In this document: piece by piece, positions 36,038-49,700 of the stretch
How the letters are laid out: every line of letters starts with the position of its first letter
How positions within the stretch are numbered: the first letter of the stretch is position 1
From: Pteria penguin
Taxonomy: Eukaryota > Mollusca > Bivalvia > Pterioida > Pteriidae
Length of the DNA: 64,000 nt
Direction: 5' to 3'
Assembly: GCA_035048485.1 (NCBI GenBank)
Contig: CM068583.1
Location: 23,287,341 to 23,351,340 of the forward strand
The notes under the pieces: generated by a model
Seen by the model: the letters and a program-made list of their open reading frames with translations, nothing else
Told to the model about the DNA's origin: nothing
The model's database searches: none
Position numbers and translations under genes: made by a program

Positions 36038-36416
36038 ACAGTCTAACTTCAATATCTCGAAATCGTTGGGACCCAGAAAAATATGTTGAAATATCCAAAC
36101 TGAGAGTAAAATGAGAAAAGTTACTTATTGAAGTTGTTTTTGATAATCACTGGATAAAATATAAATGAAGCGCCTAATAGCATAATGCAGCAATAACAGA
36201 GACATAAGACAGGTTATTGTTAGTGATAGTTTTATTCAGATGTGATAATGAATTAGTTTTATTCATGTGATAATAAATTTACAATGTTTTATCGTGCAAT
36301 TAATAAGGTACTTTGTCTTATCAGATTATTAAGGAAAAAAGTTTGGACCGACGATTGACGTTGAGATAAGCTGGGTTGTCGAGATATCTGATGTCAAGAT
36401 ATCGAAGTTTACCTGT
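36038..36416. mobile_element. MITE-like element with 20-bp terminal inverted repeats
   Basis: The left end is ACAGTCTAACTTCAATATCT. The reverse complement of the right end is ACAGGTAAACTTCGATATCT, 16 of 20 identical. Subterminal GAGATATC/GATATC motifs repeat inside the right end. The body is AT-rich and noncoding. No clear target duplication. Confidence 0.55.
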
Positions 36417-38631
36417 ATATGCTTCACAAACTTCTGGATTCCGCATAAAGTCAAGTGTTTACTATGAAGAGCTTGAGGTCTCAAAGTCAAAGAACATTGC
36501 TTGAACTAAGAAAGAGTCATTTTAATAGATGTTACAGTATAGTATCATATTTGTAGTGCACAGAAGTTCTACAGTGTAGGGAAAATAACATCCTGATCCT
36601 CTCTAATTATTAAAATCATTTTAATGTTTTAAAGTAATCGTGGTAAATGTTGTTTTAAAGTAATCGTGGTAAATATTTACAAGTAAACATTAGTTTCCTT
36701 AAATACAAGCTATCAATTTTGATTTTAAACACTCCCTGTTTGACAGATAAAAAAACAAATGAATCCACTTTTTCCATTCATTCCATGAGAGTAAGACCAG
36801 CCAGAGTAACATACTGTCCTGCATGGCCGAAAGGTAGTACCTGGTACGCTAGTAGGATTTCATAAATTAGTGATAAGGACAGAACTAACTAAAATAAAAA
36901 ATCCCACTTTCAACACATTGTGGTGATTTCGCAAAAAAATGAAATTTGCTCAAAGATAAAGCTATTTGTGTTTTGTCCTTTTTAATATCTGCCAAAAGAC
37001 AGGTAAAAAAAATTTTCATGAATTAAATGATCTCAAATAATGTGTAAATGATATCAAAAAGATGTACTGAAATGGCATAAATGCTCAAAATGGCAAAAGA
37101 AATGCTCAAATTTTAACCTGTCTGGAATTCTTTACCAATTTAAGATACAGTGCAAGCCTGAACCCAATTTTATTTTACATGTATGCTAGACTTGTATGTT
37201 ATTTGATAAACTACATTCGTATTCGTGACAAAAATGTCACATTGGGTCTTGCATGTGCTCACATCCAAATTTAAGAATATGTTCCTTTTTATACTGATTG
37301 TACCAAAAATAGAAGTTTCAGGGGTTTTGGGTGACATTTATTTCCTTATGAGAATGTCAAATCTATGCATTAGCTGCGTATGCTGATAGGGTATGTGTAG
37401 AAGTATCGTCTGACGAGCAAATAATTATGTCGGATTAGTTTTCACATCAAGGCCAATTTAGAGGGTTAGTGAACCTTGTCCTTTGAATCCTGTTTAAATA
37501 AGAACATAATTTACAAATACAGTAAACCAATTTGGATGTTATGGCAGCTATCTTGAAAATCTGAAAAATGAATTTCCTTCCTTATTTCCTCTAGTTTACA
37601 TTTCTGTTGTCGCTCTATAGAGATGTACTCATGATATCATCGAAGTAGATGTACATGTAAAAATTCTATCAGATTGAAATCAAAAAATGGTAACATCATT
37701 TTTTTTTGGAAATCCTTATTTTTAGAATATTATATCGATAACTGTCAACCGAATTCAGTGTTCCCCTTATTCTACGATTCTGATGAAACTAAACTTTAAG
37801 GTGGGATGGTCTACTCATGGCTGTCATGGAAATGAAAGTTACTAATTAGAAGAAAGTACAATTACAAAGGGATGTTACGATATACCATGATATAATAAAT
37901 TGTGATACTTGGGCCATTATACGATACACAGTACAGGAGCTCAAAGTCAAAGAAAGGCAATGATAAGTAATCCATTTCCTTATGATATTACATATGTTTC
38001 AAACAGAATTGATAACAGGTATGCAAAAAAATAATCTTAATTGATAATTTGATTCTCATTATACATGTAATTTTCATGTTTTTGGGTCTGTTTTTCACTT
38101 TTTTATAAATTGTAAATGTAGTCTAAAATGTCATGAATATCTTTTTCGTTGTTTTGTTGGTCAAGTATCATGATACGTATCATATTGTGGAAAGTTGTAT
38201 TGTACTTTTCTACAGTTACTTGTACATAATCTAATAACTAAATAAGATTGAGATTTCAGCCATCTGAACCCAAACTTAAATTTATATATAGTTTTGTTGT
38301 TGTTGTTTAATGCCACTCTAAGATTGTTCCATAGTACCTTACACAGTGGCAACTGCCTGGTCCATTGCTCCATAATTTTGTCCTGTGCTGTTGACCCATT
38401 TTTGAAAAAAACAAGGGATCTTTTTTTGTGCTGACATATATACAAGGTTTTCCAGTAAAAATTGTGTGAGGAGGTGATTTAGAAATTCGAGGCGTATCAT
38501 TTTCAGCAACGTATGCACAAATATGAGTAATAAATTCGATATGAGAGGAAGTTCGAAATAGTGATTTCTGTCACTTTAACGGGCAGTATTTTGCCAGTTG
38601 CTGGCTCCGATTGAAATACCTGCATTTATAT

Positions 38632-38675
<44 letters not shown>

Positions 38676-40044
38676 TATACCATACCATGGACCCCTGTCA
38701 CATAGTTACTTAACAAAAATCTGAGTAGATAGTTGGAATGCAAACTGGGTCCTCAAAATCAGATTTTAAGTTTATTGCGATACCGCTTGACAGACCTATC
38801 TTACTTTCATATAAATTTGTACATTATAAACATGTAGGTAAGTCGGCCAGCGGGGGGATCGATTGATCGCAACCCTATCATTCCTGAAAATTTTCATTAA
38901 TTGAGTTAAAAAAAACACTTAAAATGATCAATCTAATCGATCAATCAGTTTTAGTGGTTTTTGAACTCAATCAATGAAGCTTTACAGAACTGATACACAT
39001 GTGATTTCTGTCATTTCCAGTGTTATGTTTTCCAATATGTCAACACTCAACAGTCTTTAGGATGTATCCCTTCCTCACAGTGCAGGTACCGTAATGTAGA
39101 TTTTGGAGGAAATACACAGAACACAGTGGGAAAATCACACAAAACACAGTGAAAATTCAGGTTAAATTTAACTGTTCTGACTCACACTGAAATGTTATGA
39201 ATGAATGCAAGAAATGAAATAGTTTGTATTCTTAGGAATAATTATGTACCATGATTAAAGAGTGTAAAATTATTCTCAGTGTATGACTATTACATGTATA
39301 TCTGCAGACATCAGAATCTCGTGTACGTGTGGTAAATTAATTTCCAAAAGTCCCAAACAAAACCTTATAGTTTATTAATATATATACATGTACATGTAGT
39401 TGAATACATCCTTATTGTTACATAGGACATAATGAATTTTATACTTGTCTATTCCTACTGGTAAAGAAAGGGCAGGGCTTACATTTACTCTGGACTCGAA
39501 AATGGATGCAAATATTTGTGGCCTGTTCCTGAAAACAATTCAGAGGATGAAATAAAAAGTGCCATGTTTTGAAATCGGGGTATAATTTGTCACAACTTTG
39601 TTACATTTTAGAACAAAATATCACAATATATGACAAATGTGATGGGAAATGTGAGGCTGTGCCAAAGAGAACTATGGATGAGGTTTTCCTTTCTTATTTG
39701 TCACTGAAGTTTTCAAAATTTTCTCTATCATTTTTAAGAGGATTTAATAAAACATGCTGTAGAACTCAAGTGTAATGAATTGCAGATTTTTTTTTTACTT
39801 TAGTCATGGTTGACTTACTTTTACTAGAGTCACTGCCTTTTGTAGATAATCAGTTTCCAGACCTTTTTCCTGCCATCTTTATACATGTCGATGAGAATGC
39901 ACTTCTCGTGTCATAGTGAGGTAAAAATTCTTGTTGATCTTCATTGTAATAAGTTTCAGATCTAGTTTTCTCTTTCCCTGTTATAGATGTCATTGGTTAA
40001 AACAGATGAGTAATATGTATTGTATCGCAATGTATGGCTGAGGG
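36417..40044. other. Intergenic DNA, no gene seen
   Basis: It contains a small direct duplication of GTTTTAAAGTAATCGTGG at 36626 and 36652 and a (TA)n tract at 38627-38672. Open frames here are short and featureless. Confidence 0.4.
38627..38672. repeat. (TA)n microsatellite
   Basis: ATATATAC-type start passing into about 15 uninterrupted TA dinucleotides. Confidence 0.9.
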
Positions 40045-40440
40045 CATATAGTATTGCACCTTGCCATCATTCCGTCATGCATTTTGTCTTTGCAACTCCT
40101 ACACCCTTGGTAGGATTTTACTGAAACTTGGTACAAAGAAAGATCACAGTATTTGGATGTGCATATTGTAAGGGGAACACTGTCCAAAATGTTGTACATG
40201 AGTTATGGCCCTTTGACTTCTATTTTTGTGTATATAGTAAATTCACCTTGTCTTCGCAACTCCTCCTTAACCCTTGGGAGGATTTTAATGACAATGGTTA
40301 CAAATAAATATCACAATATGTAGATGTGCATATTGTAATGAGAGTCCTTTTCAACATTTTTCTTGAATTATAGCCCTGAGACTGAAACTTTGCTCCTGGT
40401 GGGGGGCATTTGTGGCACAGCGAAACATCTACTTCTTGAT
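40045..40440 (+). repeat. Bivalve dispersed repeat, two tandem units
   Basis: Two successive units share TTGTCTTTGCAACTCCT / TTGTCTTCGCAACTCCT, ACCCTTGGTAGGATTTTA / ACCCTTGGGAGGATTTTA and GATGTGCATATTGTAA. The block closes CTCCTGGTGGGGGGCATTTG. It is a diverged tandem of about 170 bp per unit, noncoding. Confidence 0.65.
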
Positions 40441-40675
40441 ATTTTTACTGTGTGGCACATTAAAGTTTAATTAACCCATAAGTCTCATTTAAAGTTGAGG
40501 AATAAAACATTTCATATGACAAATGTAGAGGTAACTGTATAAATGTCTTCCGGTACCATTAATATTAAATATATTGATTTAATGATAATTAGATGTATGT
40601 ACTAAAATGAAATATAGAGGTTTAGGGTCATAATTGAAACATAAGAATGATTAAGCATTGATTATGTAAGGTTAT

Positions 40676-40890
40676 ATGGATAAGGGATGGATCCAGAAAT
40701 TTTCGAAAAGAGTTCAACCAAAATTTTACCAAGAAAAAGGGAGGGTGAAACCTCAGTTGCCACCCCCTTTCCTAACCCTTATCCCCTTTCTTCTTGATAT
40801 CCCACAGTTGATTGTAAGTCAAAATTACATGATTATTAATCATAAGCTGAAACTGAACAAAATCAAAGACTCATTAAGTAATTGACCGAA
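40676..40890 (+). repeat. GGATCCAG-family dispersed element, diverged
   Basis: It opens GGGATGGATCCAGAAATTTT, followed by CAACCAAAATTTTACC and a CCCCC-rich part, as in the element at 31671-31836. The right end is not resolved. Confidence 0.45.
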
Positions 40891-43444
40891 TTCTGTGTCA
40901 TCGTTTACTGTAATTATCTCTTTCACCATGCGCACAGCAAAGTGAGCAAACGTAATGCATTGTATAAAATATTTAACGACTATGATCGAGTATTCACTTT
41001 TGTGTTTTTAAATGAGTACTGATTCTGAAATCGTTGTATTTAGATATCATTACTTGTCAGCTGTATAATGGTGTTGCCAGGGGTTTAGTTACTGATAGTG
41101 TTGATACATTGTTTATTCCTTATTGTTCTGACACGGTTATACGTAGACTGTGAATAATATGAATATTTTAAGCGCTGTAAAGAGGGTGAAGTTATTTTAA
41201 AATATATGTTATAAAATTACTTTTGTTTTGCCTGCGAGGCATATTGACAATTAGGAGATCACTTTGCTTGTCGTCTTTCCGTCTGTCTGTCGTACCGGTT
41301 TCAATGACCTTGCGTTACAAATTCCGTATAAGTTATAACGGTACCTGTATACTATAGTATTTTGAATTATTTTGGTTGGTTTACGACGTGTCAAGAGTAC
41401 CTCAGATCCCTCATGATACGATGGCGGCATCAGCCCAGTGCATTGCATAGAAATTCCTTTAATTTGAAAAGTACATGTAGAAAACATGCAATCTAGGTTA
41501 AATTTCTTATTTGAAAATCCTAGGCCCGTAAAAAATCCAGGAAAGAGATAGGGCTGTTCTTTTGCTCCAAAAACCTCTCTTCGCTTTGTTACTACGTGAC
41601 CGAGGAATATCTGCATGTAAATGATATACATCGATAAGAATATTAGCTGATCAAACACGCACACGATAACAGTGCATTTTACTTTCACTGGGACGTTGCC
41701 TTTAATAATTAAAACTATGTGCGATCAGTGACTTGCATACCGGTTAATAAACAGTTGTACTTTATTATATTATATATCATTCGTGACGTCGAATATAATA
41801 ATACATGATTGAGAGAGAGAGAGAGGTTCGTGGGGAGTTGGATGTTTACTGGGAAAAGAATTATTTAGAATATTGTATGTATGATATATACACATAGTGG
41901 ATGTGTTGTAGCTACCTGGTACATGTATATTATGATCCAAATAGTAGATGGATACGTCACTCCGGAAAGGAAAACTAAAAAAAATTATCTTCCGGAAATG
42001 AGGAGTGTGAAGGTATTGAATTCATCTCCGTTAAAAAAGATGAATCAGAGAGCGGGGGATGTGTGGTAATTATATCTTCTTATCTTGCTCCCTGGTGATA
42101 AAAACGTTTAGAGTTGCTTGTAAACTCTGTACAGACATCGACAATCATCAGTACAAAATGATGTAGGGGAATACATGATCCTTGTAATTGTATAAAATGC
42201 GAAATATTTAATTCCTACGATGTAAAACTATAAGATTTGCAGAGTGGTTGAAATTCTTGTTACAATATACAATAGCAGTCCATATGTCGGACGGGCTGAT
42301 TAAGAGGGTAATGTTTTGCTAATTTCACAGCCGTTTGGGCTAACTCATCATCAAATAAACATTCCATTTTAGTTATGATAACAATCTGTCAGTAAGATTC
42401 AGACAAGTCAAACAACGTTTTTCCTCAGATGTTATCCCGCGAAAAACATACTGATATCTGCGCACTAAGCAGTTGACCTCAGCCTTTCCATCCAGTCGCT
42501 GCGTGTATCGACATATGATTTACTTACAAAAGCTATCTGACTAGGAATGAACCTTTAACAGCAACGTAGAATAGAAAATGAACACTACGGAGATGTATAT
42601 GAAACAGTCACGCCCTTGTAATATTTATAAATTTTGAATGCTATCGCGATTCAATTTCCAGACAACTTGAGAACGGGTTCGAAGTGAATTTATGTGAATT
42701 TCTGTGTATGATCATTATTACTCATCCTCTTGCAATGAATCAACAGATGCACGATGCAGATTGCCAGAATAAATATACAAGTGTTTATTCAATACATTTT
42801 GCATTGATATCAATGTATGCATTTAGTGCTTGTAGTGGATGGATTAGCTTGCATATGCTTCCACATGTAATGGAACACCAGGTTCAAGCATGTGGGTCTT
42901 CAGTGGTAAAATCGGAAATCAATGATGTAGAATTTAATCCATATTAAATTTTGAATTCATTTTGGTTCAGAAACTGGAGTCGTCTCAAACATATGTATTT
43001 TGATTACCGATAGTTTATCTCCATTAAATGCTCGTGAACGATCTTTATGTTACTTCATAATTTTCATTAGATACAGATTGCTTTTGATGAAAATGAAAAC
43101 CGAACGGTTCTGAAGATCAAGAATTGAAAATCATGATTTACTATAATTGAGTATATGTACATGCACTTTGTTTTTATTACATGGTTTATATGAATACTCA
43201 CGGAAACTATCGGGCTGAGACAAATCAATATGTGATAAAAATTTAAGTCAATCTTTTGTATTCGGTATGGTTTTATCTGTTGCAAAATTTTGAAGACTGT
43301 GAGTATTTTTTTGTAGCTCACCAGGACAAATATCGTCAGAGTTGATGTCATTCCAAGTGCATCATTGTCGTTGGTGATGCGCCCCCCCCCCCCCACCCCC
43401 GCGCGTGGGTGGAGTACATAGATGTAAAACAATAAAACCGAGCT
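40891..43444. other. Intergenic DNA, no gene seen
   Basis: It includes a short GTCTGTCTGTCG patch near 41282, a (GA)n stretch at 41809-41826 and a C-run at 43382-43402. The 145-codon frame at 41251-41688 (minus) overlaps repeat-like text and has no domain. Upstream exons of the GTPase gene could lie here unseen. Confidence 0.4.
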
Positions 43445-43650
43445 GTGATCCATCCTGTGCACCCTGTGAGATGGGGCTTTCATATTTCTCATAGATTCCT
43501 GAAAATGAGAGCTTTCATTTGGAATACCATATTTCGATCTAGTGATCTTGACCTTAAAAATTTGACATACTTTTCAAAAAGTTTAATCTGGCTACATCTT
43601 TTGAACCATGAGACATGGCTTCCATATTTCATACGTAGATTCTCCTTACT
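43445..43650 (+). repeat. Bivalve dispersed repeat (CTTTCATATTTC family)
   Basis: The order of phrases is 'gagatggggctttcatattt', CTTGACCTTAAAAATTTGAC, and then 'tttgaaccatgagacatggc', repeating about 150 bases apart. Related blocks lie at 45185-45600 and 48640-49000. Noncoding. Confidence 0.55.
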
Positions 43651-44559
43651 ACTATAATGTACTGGTACCCAGGTCGTTGCCATTTTTACGTTTTCAGTTG
43701 TAGAGTTAGGGTTACAAGACAGTCCATATTGAGTAATAAAACACAAACACTCGGTTACAGTATATATCATATCACTTTTTCAGTATACATTTATCAAGTT
43801 ATGCTAATTCTTACCATTTCTGTCATTAATCCTTAATAAATTGAATGAATTCTTGCACAGCCCATCTCGGTTTTATCTAGTGATTTGAATTATGGTTTCG
43901 GCCATTTTGTCTTCCTAACATGGGAACTTCCATTTGTCATATTGGGAACAATGCTCCTGATATTGAAAAACAATAGTAAAACCGTATATACACCCGGAAA
44001 TCCTAAAATGTACGAGACTGCAGGAAAACTTACCTTGAAAATGGAGTCTGATGTGTGTTATGACTATTGTAGGGATTTTGAGAAATGCATAAGATTTTAC
44101 ATTTGGTTTTTTTCCAACACCAGAAGCATCATCCTGGGCATGGAAAATAATGCAAGTATTGTCGCTGAAAGTTCCCATAGTCAGGTAACTAAATGGCTGA
44201 AGACCGTAAATCACCTGATAAAACTGGAAGTGAATTATATATACAAGATTTCATGAGATTAATAAGGAATTAATTAAACAAACGGTAAGAATTAACAGGA
44301 TTTGATATGGTTTTACCAAAATGTTACAGTGATGTAATTAGGAGAAAGGAAGATTGTGCCGAACGTGACTCGTGTTCGCTGTGCACTAAAGAATTAAATG
44401 GAGCATTCTTGTAGCCCTAACCTTACAACTGTAAATGTCAAAATAGCAACGAGTTGGGTAGGGGTACATTACTGTAGATGACATTCTTCATAATCAGAAA
44501 TTACATTTGGTATCATTATTTTTTGACTTAGTGACTTTGACCCCTTATACCTACTTTTT
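43651..44559. other. Intergenic DNA, no gene seen
   Basis: The 123-codon frame at 43885-44256 (plus) and its 99-codon antisense partner have no recognisable domain. I treat both as chance. Confidence 0.4.
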
Positions 44560-45170
44560 AACGTGTGCTTTAAAATGTGGGCGTACTATGTCCGTCAGTT
44601 TCCTCAGTCTTGTCACACTTCTTATCCTTAACCTTGACAGGAACATATGTTTTTGTGGCAGTATATGAAAGGGTCTGACATTCGGTTTTGCATGGGGTTT
44701 TGAACTGGGGTCTGGTCCCTTGGGTAGGAAAAACAAGTGGGGTGAAAAAACCCAACTTGTTTTTGCTTCTTCTCCTAACCAAGACAGATGCAGATGATTT
44801 GGTGGTGGTATTTAATAGAGTCTGACTTGAAATTGTGCACATGGATTTTAAACTGGGGTCTGGCCCCAGGGGGTAGGGAAAAATTGGGTCCAAAAAACTT
44901 GTCACAGCATCTTAACCAAGACAGATGGGATGATGTTATATAGTGGCATATTAAAGATTCTGAATTTGAGTTGTACACCTGGGTTTTTATACCTAGGTTT
45001 CAAACTGGGGGGTTTGGCCCCTGGGGTAGGGAAAATGGAGGGGGTAAAAATCTTGTCTTCCTATCTTTATCAGTGAAAGGTACATAGCTTTGTGCACCTG
45101 GGTTTTAAACTTTGGTTTGGCCACCGAAGTAGGGAGACATGCCGTCATGCAGACATATCATGCATTTGTT
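44560..45170. repeat. Imperfect tandem repeat, about 137-148 bp, roughly four units
   Basis: AACC(AA/TT)GACAG-type phrases start at 44629, 44777 and 44914. Each unit carries TTTTGAACTGGGGTCTGG-like text and GGGTAGGGAAAA-like text, also seen once more near 45010 and 45110. Units differ by many substitutions, so the array is old. Confidence 0.7.
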
Positions 45171-45184
45171 AGTCAGTGCCCTAT

Positions 45185-45600
45185 TTTTAGATAAGAGCTC
45201 TGTCCTTTGAAACATAGAAGATAGGGCTTTCATATTTCACTTATGTATTCCATAGGAGAGACCTTTTATTTTGTACAATGGCGTTGACCTTGAGGTCTGT
45301 GGCTGTGCACGGTGACATTTTTCCGATACTTAACCTGGGATATATCCTCTGAACTGTGAGAGATAGGGTTTTGTATTTCATACATGGATTTCTCAGGTTG
45401 AAACCTTTCATTTGATACTATGGCTTATGGCCTATTGACCTATACCCTGGGCTTGGACATGCTTTTCAAAATCTCAAACCTTTAAGTTAGCTAGATCTTT
45501 GAACCATATTGGATAAGGCTTTCATATTTCACATAATACAGATATAGATTGTTCAAACGTAAATGTATTATTATTTCCCATTCCGGTGAGCTTTGTAGTG
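45185..45600 (+). repeat. Bivalve dispersed repeat (CTTTCATATTTC family)
   Basis: Phrases GATAGGGCTTTCATATTTCA, GACCTTTTATTTTGTACAA, and GGATAAGGCTTTCATATTTC recur. It lies directly beside the tandem array at 44560. Noncoding. Confidence 0.55.
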
Positions 45601-46559
45601 ACAACTCTTGTTTAAACCAGGAAGCATAAAATTAATTATTTCATTTTATATGCATAATCATTTTGACAGAATCTGGAATTGATATTTAGGTCATTAAGCT
45701 TTTGTCCTTTTGAACTTTGATTTACTTACTATTTGCATTACCCAAAGCCTTATGAGGGAACCTCCAAAAGAAATCAAAAGTAAATATGTAAAATGAATAA
45801 ACTTATTACTCTTACCTTGACCTTTGCTTTGCTTTTAGAATTTTTTATCATTGACCTTAACTTAAAACAAATTTAAAGTTATGAAATATGCAAGATGAGA
45901 TCTTTGAAATTTATAGTATAAACATATCATGTAACAAGTATTGCAACAGTTATTGATCTTTGTTATTACATTGACCTTTGATCTTTCTTATGAATTGGCG
46001 AAATCCGTCTGTCCGTCCATTCGTCTGTCCGTCTGTTGTCAACATTTTGCGTTTAGCATTTGCAATCCGGTCATACCGTTCTTGACGGTTTCTTGTTTTA
46101 TACCCTATGCTAAGTAGATTGTTACAGTTTTGCTTTCTTTTATCTTAGTTTAAGTTGTTTTTCTTTCATACTTCATTGCTATAAAGTAATTTATAAATAT
46201 TTAATTTACTAGTAACTTTTTAAAGTCCTCATGTGGATATTTACATCATGGTGTAATGATAGGGTAGGATTGCTGAACTTAAAAATTTGCAAAAATGTTT
46301 ATCATTAGAAGGTTGTCAAAGCAATTCTTCACACACTATCTGAAGAAATTCGTATGAAAAAAGTTCACAAAATAAATATATATTTGAAGAAAGGCAATTT
46401 CTGTTATGTTAAATTTTGGAACAATTACAGGTAAAATTATGATCAAAATCTATTTTCATCAATTTTTTTTCTGTTCCAGACAACCGATTTTGGAAAAGCA
46501 ATACATTGTCTGATTTGTGCAGACTAGTCACCATTGAGATTTCAATCATACCTTTGCAG
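45601..46559. other. Upstream flank or intron of the GTPase gene
   Basis: AT-rich with a GTCTGTCCGTCC patch at about 46008-46045. It ends in a good 3' splice site (CATACCTTTGCAG, AG at 46558-46559) 30 bases before the start codon, so it is probably the intron that follows an untranslated exon. Confidence 0.45.
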
Positions 46560-46589
46560 AAGTGTTGGGACATTGTGTAGGACCACAGT

Positions 46590-46705
46590 ATGGCACAGGG
46601 CAGGCCAATAAAATGTGTGGTTGTAGGGGACGGAACAGTAGGCAAGACTTGTATGTTGATATCATACACTACAGATAGCTTTCCAGGGGAATATGTCCCT
46701 ACAGT
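46590..46705 (+). CDS. Mtl: Mtl coding exon 1
   Basis: Start ATG at 46590, 30 bases after a good 3' splice site, so the exon probably begins at 46560 with a short untranslated part. It encodes residues 1-38 and two bases of Val39, including the P-loop and the first half of switch I. The donor is GT|GTGAGT. Confidence 0.93.
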
Positions 46706-49700
46706 GTGAGTACTATACATATACATTCCATGTATATATTAAGCATTGTCTAACTAGGGACATGATATGTAATGTAAAAAGATGAATTTCGACACAAATT
46801 ATGTTGTGGATTTAATCAGTGACTCAGTTAGGTATTTTCACCTAGCACTCTTTATTTTTCTGTCCTTTTGAAGAGATAAGGTGAGAAAAAAGATATGTTT
46901 GTTTCTGGTGGCTTTGCAATTTGCAATAAGGTCTGTAGGTAGATAAAGCCGGTGTGGCCTAGTGGATAAGGTGCTCGGCTCGTGATCGAGAGGTCGCGGG
47001 TTCGACTCCCGCCCGGGGCACACCGGTGTTCTGTCTTTCGGATGAGACAGTAAAAACCGAGGTCCCGTGTCACGGTAGGCGTGGCACGTAAAAGATCCCT
47101 CACTGCTTCGGGTGGGTCCGTTGCAAAGGTCCAAATTTGTATGCAATGCATCAGGCAGATGCCGTCACCATATACGTGAAATATTCGTGGAGTGACGTAA
47201 AACAATAATCAAACAAACAAACAAACTGTAGGTAGATAAATTTTTTTTTCAAAGATTGCTTATTGCCTTTATTTAGTTAACACCCAAAAGACGGACAGTG
47301 CTTAATTACCAGCACATACGCAGCTAACAGATTAGTGGCCATTTGCTTTGAATTTGAAGTCAATAAAAAACATTTCAGACAAAATACGACCAATTCATAC
47401 AGCAGAAATTCAAACCTGAACACTGATGAAACAGTTAGGGTTGGTCTATAAATTTAGGGTCAGTCAGGTGACCAAAAATGAACATATTTTTTATTTTGGC
47501 CCAATGTATTATTGATATTATAATTTCTATGCAAGTAATGCCAATTATAGAATTAGAAATTTGCTTGTTTAATTATTTCTATTTTCTGCACCAAATGTTT
47601 CCCCCCAGAATCGACTTACACGATTGATGCCATTTAGAGATTACACTGGACCCAAAACTTGTGTCGCAAATTTTTGTGGATTTTTTTTTATTTATTTATT
47701 TATTTTTTTTAATTCAGTGTAAATGAAGAAAATACAGTGCTAGTAATTAAAGCAGGTGCTTATATGTGTCACATTTCAGAAGGAAATATTTTTAAATGCG
47801 ACAAATGGGATGGACAGTGAAAGCTTTGCCATTGATGAGTGGAAAAGGAAGCAGGGAAGTTGGAGTACGCTATGTACTTTCATCCAGTATTCTGGCAAAT
47901 TGTCTCACATTTTATATCCTGGGATTTGAACCCCAACTTTTTAGTAAGGAGAGCTTAATGAGATCAAGTGTAACATAATGGCCCACTTAACCTTTTCAGC
48001 AGAAATAAGTTAAAGTTCTCAAAAAGTAAAGAGGAAATATTTTTTTTAAATCTTATTAATTTAAAATGCTGCATAGATCAGTAGATAAATCTTATAGACT
48101 CATTAGGATTTTGATAGTTTATTAAAACTGTCCTCCTCAGAAAAAAAGGAGGACTTCAGCTTAGTTTGCAAAAGTAAAATGTCAAAGTCTCTGGCGTAGA
48201 GATAGACAGAGCCATATCCAGAAAACAAATATGGATGAATAATATAAGGAATATGTTTACTTCAGATTTGATAATTACACTGCTAACATGATGGTGGATG
48301 GTGTTCCGGTCAGCTTAGGATTATGGGATACTGCGGGACAGGAGGACTACGATAGATTACGTCCCTTGTCATATCCACAGGTAAAATAATCGTGTAAAAT
48401 AGATACATGTATGACGATCCATGTTAGATAGCGCACATTGAAATATTACCATATGTAGCTAGGAATCCTTACCTCACTACCACTTTAGCTTATACATGGG
48501 AGCTTTTGATAAGAGTATATGTCCATCAGTGAAATGCTTTGGGGTTACTGTGGAGAAGAAATATCAGATGGATAGTGAAAGGTAGTGTTTATGTTTTTAC
48601 CAGCTTATCTTAGGTCATATTATTCAGCAGCAGTGACCATAGAAAAACTTTGATTGGAGCAATATCTTTTGAAGTGAAAGGGACATGGCTTTGATATCTT
48701 ACTTACAGATCCTGCGTGACCAGAGCTTTAAATTAGGATTATGACTTTAACCTTGGACTTCGACTTACTTATCAAAAAACTTTAACAATGGCTAATTGTT
48801 TTTGGACTGTAAGGAATAGGACTTTCACATATATTTCTCATGACCAGAGCTTTCAATTAGGCCTGTGCCATGTAATGACCTCGACCTTGGATTTAATCTA
48901 CTTTCCAAACATTTTTATTCTTTGAACCATATCGGATGTACACCTTTCATATTTTTCATGATATAGATTTAATATGACATCGTTTACATTTAGCTCCATT
49001 GATTTTGTGTTATTTTCCTTGACATTTGACCTGTTATTTATTTAGTTATATATTCTATTCTTGTGAAAACTTAATACTGCATCTGGAATTTCTGAATTTA
49101 GGAAGTCTTTCAGTTTTATTTTTGGTCAAATTTTGGAATCATATCTGAAAGTTGCAAAATTTTAAAAGTCATTCCATTTAGGAGAACATTGTTGTCTTCT
49201 GACATTCCTTTGTTTCAAGTGGTCTGTTGTTTGTGAATCGGCATATTGTGCTCCGATAAGTCATATAGGTCCACATGGGCCTCTTGTTTCTGTAATACAG
49301 TTAGATATTTGACTGAAAGTTGGTATGTGACATTGTTAATGTAAGTTGTAGAAGTTAAGTTTTCATAATTGACTATGTTTTGACAGAAATAAAGTTCCCC
49401 ACTGGAAGAATTGTTCATTGTAGGGGACATATAATTTCTCCAAGAATGCTTGTTTGTCGTATATAATATGTAATAGTGATTATACCTGGATGTGTTTGGA
49501 TATATAGGGAATGGGATGTGTGAGTAACCTTTGTTCTCATTGATTTATATGTACTTTTTTGTCATGAACAAATATTATGATACTAGGTACTCAATCATTT
49601 AAATCTGTAATTCCATAGTATAGTTTGTTTAAGATTCAATATGCATGTAATTTTTTTTTTTGGCTCACCAGAGCCGAAAGCACAAGTGAACCATAGTAAT

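Noticed and set aside
41251..41688. 145-codon minus-strand frame
   Set aside because: The signal-like stretch is not at a convincing start, the rest is composition-driven, and the segment overlaps dispersed-repeat text (GTCTGTCTGTCG).
43092..43125. CTGAAGATCAAGAATTG as another hammerhead core
   Set aside because: The sequence after the possible stem II is AAAA instead of GAAA, and no stem I pairing was found.
43885..44256. 123-codon plus-strand frame with an antisense partner
   Set aside because: No domain, no splice sites in useful positions, and equally long frames on both strands, as expected from chance.
46948..47020. Functional tRNA-Thr gene
   Set aside because: The head is followed by a SINE body and CAAA tail and flanked by a target duplication, so it is a retroelement promoter.
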